Assembly (NCBI RefSeq): GCF_014836635.1
Contig: NZ_JACSQL010000021.1
Span: forward strand, 1 to 48,197
Direction of reading: 5' to 3'
Source of the DNA: Paenibacillus gallinarum
GTDB lineage: Bacteria; Bacillota; Bacilli; Paenibacillales; Paenibacillaceae
DNA length: 48,197 nt
The notes under the pieces were generated by a model. That model saw only the letters and a list, made by a program, of their open reading frames with translations, searched no databases and was not told where the DNA came from. Numbering within the stretch: position 1 is the stretch's first letter; each line of letters begins with the position of its first letter. Shown piece by piece: positions 18,060 to 25,817 of the stretch. The translations under genes were made by a program, and so were the position numbers.

Positions 18060-19025
18060 ATGACTCACTATAAATCCGTTATTATCGGTACAGGTCCTGC
18101 GGGACTTACTTCTGCTATTTATCTGGCACGGGCTAACATGAACCCACTCGTTATTGAAGGCATGGAGCCGGGAGGCCAGCTTACAACAACAACAGAGGTT
18201 GAGAATTTCCCTGGATTTCCTGAAGGAATTCTTGGACCAGAACTGATGGACAATATGCGCAAACAAGCAGAGCGGTTTGGAGCTCAGTTCAAGAATGGCT
18301 GGGTAGAAAGCATTGATCTGGCTGAGCGTCCTTTCCGCATAAAAGTAGAAGGCCAAGAGGAACTCACCGCAGATTCCGTTATTATTTCAACGGGGGCTTC
18401 TGCTAAATATTTAGGAATCCCAGGCGAAAAAGAAAATGTGGGACGCGGTGTGAGCACCTGCGCAACTTGTGACGGTTTCTTTTTCCGTAACAAAAAGATT
18501 GTTGTTGTTGGAGGCGGCGACTCCGCTATGGAAGAGGCGAACTTCTTGACGCGATTTGCTTCTAGCGTAACCATCGTACATCGCCGCGAGGAATTACGGG
18601 CTTCTAAAATTATGCAGAACCGTGCGAGAGAAAACGAAAAAATAAAATGGGCTTTGAATCGTTCTCCTCTTGAAGTCGTTGCTGACGATCAGGGAGTAAA
18701 GGGTCTGAAAGTTCATAATAATGAAACAGGTCAGGATGAACTAGTGGAAGCAGACGGCGTATTTGTAGCGATCGGGCATACACCGAATACTGCTTTCTTG
18801 CAAAATCAAATCACGCTGGATGCAGGTGGATACATTGCTTGTAATCCAGGTACTACAGAAACAAATATCCCTGGTGTCTTTGCTTGTGGTGATGTGCAGG
18901 ATACAAAATATCGCCAAGCTATCACCGCAGCAGGATCGGGTTGTATGGCTGCTATGGACTGCGAGAAGTACCTAGAGGGCAGCATGGCTCATGACTGGAG
19001 CGAAACATTGAACAACGAACAATAA
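18060..19025 (+). CDS. trxB: Thioredoxin reductase
   Basis: FAD enzyme that reduces thioredoxin with NADPH. Its 321 residues include the FAD-binding GTGPAGLTSAIYLARA at the N-terminus, the redox-active pair C134-A-T-C137, the NADPH-binding GGGDSAMEEANFL with HRREELRAS, and the C-terminal FAD motif VFACGDVQD. Length matches the low-molecular-weight bacterial type. The start follows GGGAGGTAACG. A terminator follows. Confidence 0.97.
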   Translation: MTHYKSVIIGTGPAGLTSAIYLARANMNPLVIEGMEPGGQLTTTTEVENFPGFPEGILGPELMDNMRKQAERFGAQFKNGWVESIDLAERPFRIKVEGQEELTADSVIISTGASAKYLGIPGEKENVGRGVSTCATCDGFFFRNKKIVVVGGGDSAMEEANFLTRFASSVTIVHRREELRASKIMQNRARENEKIKWALNRSPLEVVADDQGVKGLKVHNNETGQDELVEADGVFVAIGHTPNTAFLQNQITLDAGGYIACNPGTTETNIPGVFACGDVQDTKYRQAITAAGSGCMAAMDCEKYLEGSMAHDWSETLNNEQ

Positions 19026-19030
19026 AAGGA

Positions 19031-19072
19031 AAAGCTGGCTGGGCACAAAAAGGTGTCCCGGACGGCTTTTTT
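19031..19072 (+). terminator. Terminator after trxB
   Basis: The stem GCTGGCTGGGCAC pairs with GTGTCCCGGACGGC, allowing G-T pairs and one bulge, and is followed by six T residues. Confidence 0.7.
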
Positions 19073-19120
19073 GCTTACTTCGATTGAAAGAGACTTGAGA
19101 GAAATGGAAGGGTATTCGTC

Positions 19121-19149
19121 TTGACCGACCCCCTTCCTTCAATTATAGT
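19121..19149 (+). promoter_or_regulatory. SigA-type promoter of the glcK-rapZ-yvcK-whiA operon
   Basis: TTGACC (19121-19126) and TATAGT (19144-19149) have an exact 17-base spacer, about 40 bases before the glcK ribosome binding site. Confidence 0.65.
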
Positions 19150-19197
19150 GATAACGTATGAATAAATATTACAGATGGTAAAGGTGGCTTGCTAGCA

Positions 19198-20148
19198 ATG
19201 TCTGAAAATGTCTACGTTGGGGTGGATTTAGGCGGTACGGCAATCAAAGTTGGGATCTGCAATGAGCAAGGAACACTTCTGCATACATATGAAGGCCCGA
19301 CAGAAGTGAGTAAGGGCGTTGATACTGTCATTTCAAACATCGAGAAATATATTCGTCATATTGTGGAAGAATCACCATACAGTTGGGAGCAACTTGCAGG
19401 AGTTGGAGCAGGCGTAGCCGGATTCACTAATGTGCGAGAGGGAATAATCGTACTCGCGCCTAACGTAGGTTTTAAAGATGTACCGATCCGTTCGATACTC
19501 GAAGATAGGCTAGGAAAGCTCGTTAAGATAGATAATGATGCAAATGTTGCGGCTCTTGGAGAAGCTTGGGCTGGTTCTGGTAATGGAGTTGAAAACTGTG
19601 TCTGCTATACTCTAGGAACAGGTGTCGGCGGCGGAATTATCATTGGTGGTAAGATTTATCAAGGTTTTTCAGGAATGGCTGGCGAGATAGGTCACACGAA
19701 TGTAGTACCGGATCTAGAAGCGATTCAATGTGGATGCGGGAAAATGGGTTGCCTTGAAACGGTTTCCTCGGCTACAGGAATTATACGTATGGCGAATGAT
19801 GCAGTAGAACGTGGAGATCATACTTCACTGCAATCCGTAGATACCATTATGGCAAAAGATGTGTTTGATGCCGCGAAAGCAGGCGATGAGGTAGCTCTTC
19901 GAATTGTTCATCGTGCAGCTTATTATCTTGGAAAATCTTTGGCATCAGTTGCTGCTGTATTAAATCCCGAGATGTTTATCATTGGCGGAGGCGTTTCCAA
20001 AGCTGGTGATATTTTGTTTGATGAAGTGCGCAGTGTGTTTGCAAGTCTTACGCCTGAGCCTCTTCAAAAAGGGGTAACCATTGTACCGGCGACCTTGGGA
20101 AATGACGCTGGTATTGTAGGAGCAGCTGGATTATTGATTCGTTCCTAA
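19198..20148 (+). CDS. glcK: Glucokinase, ROK family
   Basis: Phosphorylates glucose with ATP to glucose 6-phosphate. This ROK protein of 316 residues carries the N-terminal phosphate motif GVDLGGTAIKVGI, the catalytic DNDANVAALGE, the ROK signature GTGVGGGIIIGG with GEIGH, and the zinc-binding CGCGKMGCLE. ATG 19198 is taken because AAAGGTGG lies ten bases upstream; TTG 19189 would almost touch it. The ROK family also contains other sugar kinases and repressors, but there is no HTH domain here. It precedes rapZ and shares its strand and probably its transcript. Confidence 0.9.
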   Translation: MSENVYVGVDLGGTAIKVGICNEQGTLLHTYEGPTEVSKGVDTVISNIEKYIRHIVEESPYSWEQLAGVGAGVAGFTNVREGIIVLAPNVGFKDVPIRSILEDRLGKLVKIDNDANVAALGEAWAGSGNGVENCVCYTLGTGVGGGIIIGGKIYQGFSGMAGEIGHTNVVPDLEAIQCGCGKMGCLETVSSATGIIRMANDAVERGDHTSLQSVDTIMAKDVFDAAKAGDEVALRIVHRAAYYLGKSLASVAAVLNPEMFIIGGGVSKAGDILFDEVRSVFASLTPEPLQKGVTIVPATLGNDAGIVGAAGLLIRS

Positions 20149-20221
20149 GATAGCAAGTAACTTATATAATAATAAAAGTAGTCAATAGATAGACGAACTG
20201 AAATTGATAGGGGGGAAAATC

Positions 20222-21127
20222 ATGTTTGAAGGTGAAAAATCACCAGCAGGTGTAGCAACCCTTATTATCATTACAGGGATGTCAGGTGCAGGTAAGACCA
20301 TTGCGGTTCAAAGTTTGGAAGATCTGGGATTTTTCTGTGTTGATAATTTGCCTCCCGTTCTTATTCCTAAGTTTGCAGAACTTATTGTCCAATCTAATGG
20401 TAAGATTGGTAAGGTAGCGCTTGTCATTGATTTGCGAGGGCGAGAGTTTTTCACTGCCCTGTCTGAATCTTTGAATTATATTAAGGATCAATTTACAATT
20501 CATTGTGAAATTATGTTTCTTGATGCTCAAGACAGTGTTCTTGTGCAGCGATATAAAGAAAGTCGGCGGAGACATCCGCTTGCACCAGAGGGAATGCCGC
20601 TTGATGGTATAAGACTGGAACGCAAAATGTTAGAAGAACTAAAGAACTCTGCTACACAGGTGCTCGATACTAGTAACATGAAGCCTGCGCAACTTAAAGA
20701 AAAAATTATTTCAAGGTTCTCTCATTTAGAGAGCCATATGTTGTCCGTAAATGTTACTTCATTTGGTTTCAAATATGGTATTCCCATTGATGCTGATTTG
20801 GTGTTTGATGTTCGTTTTCTGCCAAATCCACATTATATTGAGCATCTACGGCCCAATACAGGGCAGAATAATGATGTATATGAATATGTAATGAAGTGGC
20901 CGGAAACACAGGCATTTTTAACAAAACTGCTTGATATGCTTCATTTCCTTATTCCTCAGTATCGGAAAGAAGGCAAAAGCCAGGTCATTATTGGCATTGG
21001 ATGTACAGGCGGTAAACACCGGTCAGTTGCAATTGCTGAGTATTTAGGTAAAATGCTCGGGACAAGTGAGACTGAATCCGTTGTAGTGAGCCATAGAGAT
21101 GCAGATCGTGATCGCGGAAATCACTAA
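20222..21127 (+). CDS. rapZ: RNase adapter/nucleotide-binding protein RapZ (YvcJ)
   Basis: P-loop protein that hydrolyses nucleotides; in enterics it guides small-RNA decay for amino-sugar synthesis, and in B. subtilis YvcJ affects competence. Its 301 residues have Walker A GMSGAGKT at 19-26 and the C-terminal GCTGGKHRSVA motif typical of the family. ATG 20222 follows a strong GGGGGG site. It is followed by yvcK and whiA, the conserved Firmicute cluster. The RNA role in this organism is not shown by the sequence. Confidence 0.94.
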   Translation: MFEGEKSPAGVATLIIITGMSGAGKTIAVQSLEDLGFFCVDNLPPVLIPKFAELIVQSNGKIGKVALVIDLRGREFFTALSESLNYIKDQFTIHCEIMFLDAQDSVLVQRYKESRRRHPLAPEGMPLDGIRLERKMLEELKNSATQVLDTSNMKPAQLKEKIISRFSHLESHMLSVNVTSFGFKYGIPIDADLVFDVRFLPNPHYIEHLRPNTGQNNDVYEYVMKWPETQAFLTKLLDMLHFLIPQYRKEGKSQVIIGIGCTGGKHRSVAIAEYLGKMLGTSETESVVVSHRDADRDRGNH

Positions 21128-21313
21128 ACGAAGTAGATGGATAAAGAGTTTGGCCATGAATCAAATGGATTTATTTATTTAGGGATGACACCTGCGTAGG
21201 ATACAACATACAATGTATGGATCGCTCATACGGCATTCGTTAAATCATCATTTTCAAAGGAATAACGGATTGCGTACCTTGAGCAACCTCTTATAGAAGG
21301 TGAAGTGGTAGAA

Positions 21314-22294
21314 GTGGCTGTAGAACAAATGAAACGTCCGCATCTTGTCGTTATGGGTGGCGGAACAGGGCTATCTGTCATGTTGCGGGGGTTAAAAAAT
21401 AAGCCGCTTGATATCACGGCAATAGTTACGGTTGCTGACGATGGAGGAAGCTCAGGCATGCTGCGGGATGAACTGCAGATGCCTCCTCCAGGTGACATCC
21501 GTAATGTGCTCACAGCGCTTGCTGATGTAGAGCCGTTGATGTCAGAATTGCTTAATTATCGTTTTAGTGGAAATGGTGGATTATCCGGTCATAGCCTTGG
21601 AAACTTGATTTTGGCTGGAATGACAGATATAACAGGTGATTTTGTAACAGCGGTGAGAGAGATTAGCCGTGTTTTTGCTGTACGCGGGCAAGTGTTGCCA
21701 GCTGCGGCGGAAGCCGTTGTGCTCCGCGCCGAGATGGAAGATGGTACGATCGTTACCGGCGAGTCCCAGATCCCAGAACATGGCGGGCGGATTAAGAGAG
21801 TTTATCTTGAACCGGATCACGTGGAGCCGTTGCCAGAGGCTATTCAGGCAATTGAACAGGCAGACGCGATTATTATTGGTCCCGGCAGCTTGTATACCAG
21901 TATTTTACCAAACCTTCTTGTGCCTAAATTGGCAGAAGCTGTCGTATCATCTAAGGCAGTCAAGATTTTTATTGGTAATGTGATGACACAGCCTGGAGAA
22001 ACCGATGGGTATTCTGTTGGTGACCATTTGAAAGCCATTGATGCCCATATTGGACATAAAATATTTGATTACGTCATTGTGAACAATGGCGATATTCCTG
22101 AACCAGTTCAGGAAATGTATGCAGAAAAAGGTGCAAAACCAGTACAGCTTGATCTTGAAGAGATTCTAAAGTACTCAAATGAATGCATTGCAGATCGACT
22201 TGTCATGTACCGGACTTACTTACGGCATGACGCAAATAAATTAAGTCACCATATTTACACGCTAGTGCAAAACTGGATGATTCGAAAGAGGTGA
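21314..22294 (+). CDS. yvcK: YvcK family gluconeogenesis/morphogenesis factor
   Basis: Homologue of B. subtilis YvcK, needed for normal shape and growth on gluconeogenic carbon sources and reported to bind UDP-GlcNAc. The Rossmann-like protein has about 326 residues, with VVMGGGTGLSVMLRGL near the N-terminus, TVADDGGSSGMLRDE and GPGSLYTSILPNLLVP. The start is uncertain: GTG 21314 has the better distance from AAGGTGA; GTG 21305 and ATG 21329 are in frame. It stands between rapZ and whiA; the seven-base gap to whiA suggests coupling. A 186-base spacer before it holds no recognised gene. Confidence 0.93.
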   Translation: MAVEQMKRPHLVVMGGGTGLSVMLRGLKNKPLDITAIVTVADDGGSSGMLRDELQMPPPGDIRNVLTALADVEPLMSELLNYRFSGNGGLSGHSLGNLILAGMTDITGDFVTAVREISRVFAVRGQVLPAAAEAVVLRAEMEDGTIVTGESQIPEHGGRIKRVYLEPDHVEPLPEAIQAIEQADAIIIGPGSLYTSILPNLLVPKLAEAVVSSKAVKIFIGNVMTQPGETDGYSVGDHLKAIDAHIGHKIFDYVIVNNGDIPEPVQEMYAEKGAKPVQLDLEEILKYSNECIADRLVMYRTYLRHDANKLSHHIYTLVQNWMIRKR

Positions 22295-22300
22295 GATCCT

Positions 22301-23245
22301 TTGTCCTTTGCGGCACAGACCAAAAAAGAATTAACCCTGATCGAAAGCGAGCCTTGCTGTGAGAAGGCAGAGTTGTCTGCACTCATTCGTATGCTAGGCT
22401 CGGTCCAGCTGTCGAACAAGAAGGTTATTTTAGACGTCTCTACGGAGAATGCCGCGATTGCAAGGCGAATCTATTCTTTGCTCAAAAAACACTTTCAGGT
22501 GCATACCGAGTTGTTGGTTCGTAAGAAAATGCGGCTTAAAAAGAATAATGTATACATCGTAAGAATTCCGGTTCGTGTGCAAGAAATTTTGAATGAATTA
22601 GAAATTGTATCAGAAGGGTTTATCTTTACGCCAGGAATAAATCCAAATGCCATTCATAAAAACTGCTGCAAACGGGCCTATTTGCGAGGTGCGTTTATGG
22701 CGGGGGGCTCTGTTAATAACCCGGAAGGGTCTTCTTATCACTTAGAAATCGCCTCTATGTATGAAGAGCATTGTCAGGCTCTCGTCGATCTTGCCAATGA
22801 ATTTAATCTGAATGCACGCTGTATTGAGCGGAAAAAAGGTTTTATTTTCTACATCAAAGAGGGCGAAAAAATCATTGAGATGCTTAGCATTATCGGTGCT
22901 CACCAAGCTTTATTCAAATTCGAAGATGTGCGAATTATGCGTGATATGCGAAATTCGGTGAACCGAATTGTTAACTGTGAGACGGCGAACTTGAACAAAA
23001 CGATCGGTGCGGCTGTGCGTCAGATTGAGAACATTAAGCTCCTCGATAAGGAAGTAGGGCTCGAAACCCTTCCTGAAAAACTGCGTGAAGTAGCAGAAGT
23101 AAGACTTGCGAATCCAGATATTAATTTGAAGGAAGTTGGGGAATTACTAAAAGGAACCGTCAGCAAATCAGGCGTGAACCATAGACTTCGCAAAATTGAT
23201 GAAATGGCAGAGAAAATTAGAGTGGAAAAAGGACAACTCATATAG
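22301..23245 (+). CDS. whiA: Sporulation/division regulator WhiA
   Basis: DNA-binding protein conserved in Gram-positives. It joins a LAGLIDADG homing-endonuclease-like N-terminal domain (without expected nuclease activity) to a C-terminal helix-turn-helix (about residues 265-310, LREVAEVRLANPDINLKEVG). The protein has 314 residues; AYLRGAFMAGGSVNNPE marks the LAGLIDADG-like part. In Streptomyces it controls sporulation septation, and in B. subtilis it influences division and chromosome segregation. It starts with TTG at 22301, seven bases after yvcK and preceded by GAGGTGAG. Confidence 0.95.
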   Translation: MSFAAQTKKELTLIESEPCCEKAELSALIRMLGSVQLSNKKVILDVSTENAAIARRIYSLLKKHFQVHTELLVRKKMRLKKNNVYIVRIPVRVQEILNELEIVSEGFIFTPGINPNAIHKNCCKRAYLRGAFMAGGSVNNPEGSSYHLEIASMYEEHCQALVDLANEFNLNARCIERKKGFIFYIKEGEKIIEMLSIIGAHQALFKFEDVRIMRDMRNSVNRIVNCETANLNKTIGAAVRQIENIKLLDKEVGLETLPEKLREVAEVRLANPDINLKEVGELLKGTVSKSGVNHRLRKIDEMAEKIRVEKGQLI

Positions 23246-23300
23246 TGTGAGATTTATCATAAAGAAGTCTTTTTTTCTTCTAGTTTCATTCATGCTATAA

Positions 23301-23309
23301 TGGTATAAT
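23301..23309 (+). promoter_or_regulatory. Extended -10 promoter before the HPr-family gene
   Basis: TGG-TATAAT (23301-23309) follows another TATAAT at 23296-23301. The -35 region is poor. The gene could therefore be expressed separately from whiA. Confidence 0.4.
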
Positions 23310-23363
23310 GTTAATAATTATGTAGTATTGATGTAGAGATTTTTATAGAGGGGGTAAGTTTTC

Positions 23364-23633
23364 ATGACAAAACACCCGGTAGTAGTCCGTTTGAAGACGG
23401 GTCTTCATGCCAGACCAGCTGCTCTATTCGTTCAAGAAGCGAATAAGTATTCATCCGAAATTTTTGTGGAAAAAGACGACAAAAAAGTGAATGCTAAAAG
23501 TATCATGGGAATTATGAGCCTTGCAATTAGCACGGGTACTGAAATTCACATCAGTGCTGAAGGCGCAGACGCTGAACAGGCAGTAAATGCATTGATTAGT
23601 CTTGTAAGCAAGGAAGAATTGGAAAACCAATAA
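23364..23633 (+). CDS. crh: HPr-family phosphocarrier at the crh locus (His15 present)
   Basis: Small phosphocarrier of 89 residues. Its place after whiA is that of crh in B. subtilis, and regions such as RLKTGLxARPAALFVQEAN and KKVNAKSIMGIMSLA fit Crh/HPr. Ser46 (in KSIMG) is the target of HPr kinase, encoded at 3469. B. subtilis Crh has Gln15 and cannot carry PTS phosphate, but here residue 15 is His (LHARP), as in true HPr. It may therefore act both in sugar transport and, as Ser46-P form, as CcpA corepressor. Whether a separate ptsH exists cannot be told from this window. The start follows AGAGGGGGTAAG. The symbol crh is by locus; ptsH-like is an equal alternative. Confidence 0.88.
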   Translation: MTKHPVVVRLKTGLHARPAALFVQEANKYSSEIFVEKDDKKVNAKSIMGIMSLAISTGTEIHISAEGADAEQAVNALISLVSKEELENQ

Positions 23634-23662
23634 ATTTCATTGTTTTCATATGTGTATACCGG

Positions 23663-23687
23663 AAAGCCCCAATTGGGGCTTTTTTTC
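23663..23687 (+). terminator. Terminator after the HPr-family gene
   Basis: A perfect AAAGCCCC AATT GGGGCTTT hairpin is followed by a T-run. Confidence 0.92.
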
Positions 23688-23803
23688 GTTGTGATTAATA
23701 CATAAATTAAATAGTAGAAATGGAACTTTATGCAAAACAATTTCGTCTAACAGTGTGTAATGTCTGAATTAGAAGATGTTTGAATATAGAAGGAGGATCG
23801 TAA

Positions 23804-24574
23804 ATGAAAAAGAAATCAGTTTGGTTAAAGCCTGTAGCAGCTGCAGTCATCGCAGGTACTTTACTCATTGGTGGGGGCGGAGGAACTATCTCTTTCGCGG
23901 GAATAGCGCAAGCACAGGAAGTCTCGGCGATTCAGAATGTAGTATCTGTTGTAGGGAAAGGTGAAATTTCGGTAAAACCGGACATCGCCTATCTTTATAT
24001 TGGTATTAATTCAGAAGGAAAAACAGCAGTTGAAGCTCAAAAGGCAAATGCTAAAAAGATGCAAAACTTAACCAACTTACTTAAAAAGACGTGGAAGCTG
24101 GAAAGCAAAGACATACAAACGAATCAGTTTTATGTACAGCCTGATTACACATATAGCGAAAAAGAAGGACGGAAACTAAAAGGATATACAGCATCACATT
24201 CACTAAAAATTAGCTATCGTAATCTCGATAAGATCGGAGAACTGCTGGATTCAGCTGCTAAGGTGGGTGTTAATCAGATCGACAATATTCAGTTTTCGAT
24301 TGAGAATAGAGATGCTTTCGAAACGGCCGTAATTGAAAAAGCGATGTCTAATGCGAATTTGAAAGCAGGAGCCATCGCTAAAGTTGCAGGACGCAGTTTG
24401 GGAGTTGTTCTGAGTGTGAGTCAAGGGAATGTGGCGGAACCAGTTCGTTACTACGAGCAGATGTATGATATGAGAGTAGAAACAGCAAACAGTACTGCTG
24501 ACAAAGCATCGTCGGTTGAAACTGGAGAAATTAAATTGACTACAGAACTTACGGTCCATTATCAACTTAACTAG
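23804..24574 (+). CDS. Secreted SIMPL-domain (DUF541) protein
   Basis: Predicted exported protein of 256 residues. A signal peptide is clear: MKKKSVWLK, a hydrophobic stretch and a likely AQA cleavage site near residue 38. The mature part matches the SIMPL/DUF541 pattern (VVGKGEISVKPDIAYLYIGI at the start, two alpha-beta repeats, GVNQIDNIQFSIENRD). E. coli YggE, of the same family, is linked to oxidative stress, but no catalytic activity is established. ATG 23804 follows AGGAGGATCG. It is monocistronic between two terminators. Confidence 0.85.
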   Translation: MKKKSVWLKPVAAAVIAGTLLIGGGGGTISFAGIAQAQEVSAIQNVVSVVGKGEISVKPDIAYLYIGINSEGKTAVEAQKANAKKMQNLTNLLKKTWKLESKDIQTNQFYVQPDYTYSEKEGRKLKGYTASHSLKISYRNLDKIGELLDSAAKVGVNQIDNIQFSIENRDAFETAVIEKAMSNANLKAGAIAKVAGRSLGVVLSVSQGNVAEPVRYYEQMYDMRVETANSTADKASSVETGEIKLTTELTVHYQLN

Positions 24575-24615
24575 ATCTTAATTGAGGGAAAAGCAGTTTA
24601 GCAGGGCATAAATAA

Positions 24616-24646
24616 AAAGCCGCAGTCCTTAGAGGACTGCGGCTTT
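24616..24646. terminator. Bidirectional terminator between the SIMPL gene and clpP
   Basis: A perfect 14-bp stem AAAGCCGCAGTCCT / AGGACTGCGGCTTT with loop TAG is flanked by A-rich and T-rich tracts, serving both convergent genes. Confidence 0.9.
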
Positions 24647-24659
24647 ATTAATTTCTATA

Positions 24660-25256
24660 TTAAATTCCTTGCGGTGGGGTTGAAGAAATAACTTTATCAA
24701 CAAGTCCGTAAGCTTGAGCTTCTTCTGCAGTCATGAAGTTATCGCGATCTGTGTCTTTCTCGATACGCTCAATCGGTTGACCTGTACGTTCAGCCAAGAT
24801 TTTGTTGAGCTTGTCACGCATTTTGAGAATGCGGCGAGCACGAATTTCAATATCTGTTGCTTGACCTTGTGCACCACCCAAAGGTTGGTGAATCATGATT
24901 TCGCTGTTTGGAAGCGCAAAACGTTTCCCTTTTGCACCGGCATTGAGCAAGAATGCACCCATAGAAGCTGCCATACCCATGCAAATTGTCGATACATCTG
25001 GTTTGATGAATTGCATGGTGTCATATATCGCCATACCCGCTGTAATGGAACCGCCTGGGCTGTTAATGTATAGGTGAATATCTTTTTCCGGATCTTCCGC
25101 AGTGAGGAACAACATTTGAGCGATGATAGAATTGGCTACTACATCGTTTACGTCGCTTCCCAGAAAAATAATCCGATCTTTCAATAGTCTGGAATAAATG
25201 TCATAAGCGCGTTCACCGCGATTGGTTTGTTCTACGACCATAGGAATGTAACTCAC
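24660..25256 (-). CDS. clpP: ATP-dependent Clp protease proteolytic subunit
   Basis: Serine protease that forms a tetradecamer and degrades proteins fed by ClpX, ClpC or ClpE. Its 198 residues have the complete catalytic triad at the standard positions: Ser98 (MGMAASMGA), His123 (EIMIHQPLGG) and Asp172. The GTG start at 25256 follows AAGGAGG at eight bases; the N-terminus SYIPMVVEQTNRGER fits the family. Upstream lies a SigA promoter overlapped by a CtsR box, so heat and protein-stress induction through CtsR is expected. It also works on tmRNA-tagged proteins; ssrA and smpB are in this window. Confidence 0.98.
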   Translation of the reverse strand: MSYIPMVVEQTNRGERAYDIYSRLLKDRIIFLGSDVNDVVANSIIAQMLFLTAEDPEKDIHLYINSPGGSITAGMAIYDTMQFIKPDVSTICMGMAASMGAFLLNAGAKGKRFALPNSEIMIHQPLGGAQGQATDIEIRARRILKMRDKLNKILAERTGQPIERIEKDTDRDNFMTAEEAQAYGLVDKVISSTPPQGI

Positions 25257-25342
25257 GTGAAAAACCTCCTTAGGAATTTAGGTTTAGAGTTTATATTTAG
25301 ACGTTTAACAGCATCTATATCTACTGTTTCCGTATTAACCAC

Positions 25343-25371
25343 ATCATAAACAAATCAAAACAAAAAGTCAA
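25343..25371 (-). promoter_or_regulatory. SigA promoter of clpP
   Basis: On the minus strand TTGACT (25371-25366) and TATGAT (25348-25343) have a 17-base spacer. The start point would be about 80 bases upstream of the GTG. Confidence 0.7.
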
Positions 25372-25382
25372 AGAAAGTCAAA
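25366..25382. promoter_or_regulatory. CtsR operator overlapping the clpP -35 box
   Basis: The direct repeat AGTCAAA-GAA-AGTCAAA matches the known CtsR heptad pair (RGTCAAA-NAN-RGTCAAA) at every defined position and covers the -35 element. CtsR binding here would repress clpP. Confidence 0.78.
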
Positions 25383-25390
25383 CTATTTCA

Positions 25391-25416
25391 ATAAAAAAAG
25401 AAACCTATTCGGTTTC
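25391..25416 (-). terminator. Terminator of tRNA-Arg
   Basis: Read on the minus strand, GAAACC GAATA GGTTTC is followed by seven T residues. It separates the tRNA from the clpP promoter. Confidence 0.75.
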
Positions 25417-25450
25417 ATCGGTTAAGTGTATAACAAGCTGTTAAAAATTA

Positions 25451-25525
25451 TGGCGCGCCCGCGAGGAATCGAACCTCGATCTCAGGCTCCGGAGGCCTAC
25501 GTCATATCCGTTGGACCACGGGCGC
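25451..25525 (-). tRNA. tRNA-Arg (anticodon CCG)
   Basis: On the minus strand, acceptor GCGCCCG pairs with CGGGCGC, the anticodon is CCG and CCA is encoded. It is a solitary tRNA gene lying divergently from the cggR operon. Confidence 0.95.
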
Positions 25526-25712
25526 ACAAGTGTGACAGCAATAATGATTATATCTGATCGCCATTAAAAATGCAAGAAAGTTTAGTGGAGGTGTTTGATG
25601 TTCCATAAGAATGTGCAAACTACATTAATAGTGCGTTCAGAAGGAATATTTTATTTATAGGTAAATGGAGTGAATAAATGATCGCTCCTTTGCAAAATAT
25701 ACTTTTGACCAC

Positions 25713-25741
25713 TTGCATACTAGGGTAGATTTAGGTAAAAT
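25713..25741 (+). promoter_or_regulatory. SigA promoter of the cggR-gap operon
   Basis: TTGCAT (25713-25718) and TAAAAT (25736-25741) are separated by 17 bases. The predicted start point falls at about 25748, inside the operator. Confidence 0.6.
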
Positions 25742-25746
25742 AAACG

Positions 25747-25783
25747 TGGGACTTAAAAAGTTAACCCCGGGACAATTTTAGTC
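25747..25783 (+). promoter_or_regulatory. CggR operator (tandem half-sites)
   Basis: Two GGGAC motifs 21 bases apart are each followed, after six bases, by AGTT or AGTC. This resembles the B. subtilis CggR operator, CGGGAC-N6-TGTC repeated in tandem, with a spacing one base longer. Its place at the predicted start point fits autorepression relieved by fructose 1,6-bisphosphate. Confidence 0.65.
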
Positions 25784-25817
25784 CATATTAGAGGCCGGAA
25801 TGAAGGAGTTTGCGGAA

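Noticed and set aside
23260..23285. Terminator directly after whiA
   Set aside because: The AAGAAG/CTTCT pairing is short and surrounds the T-run itself, so it is not a convincing hairpin.
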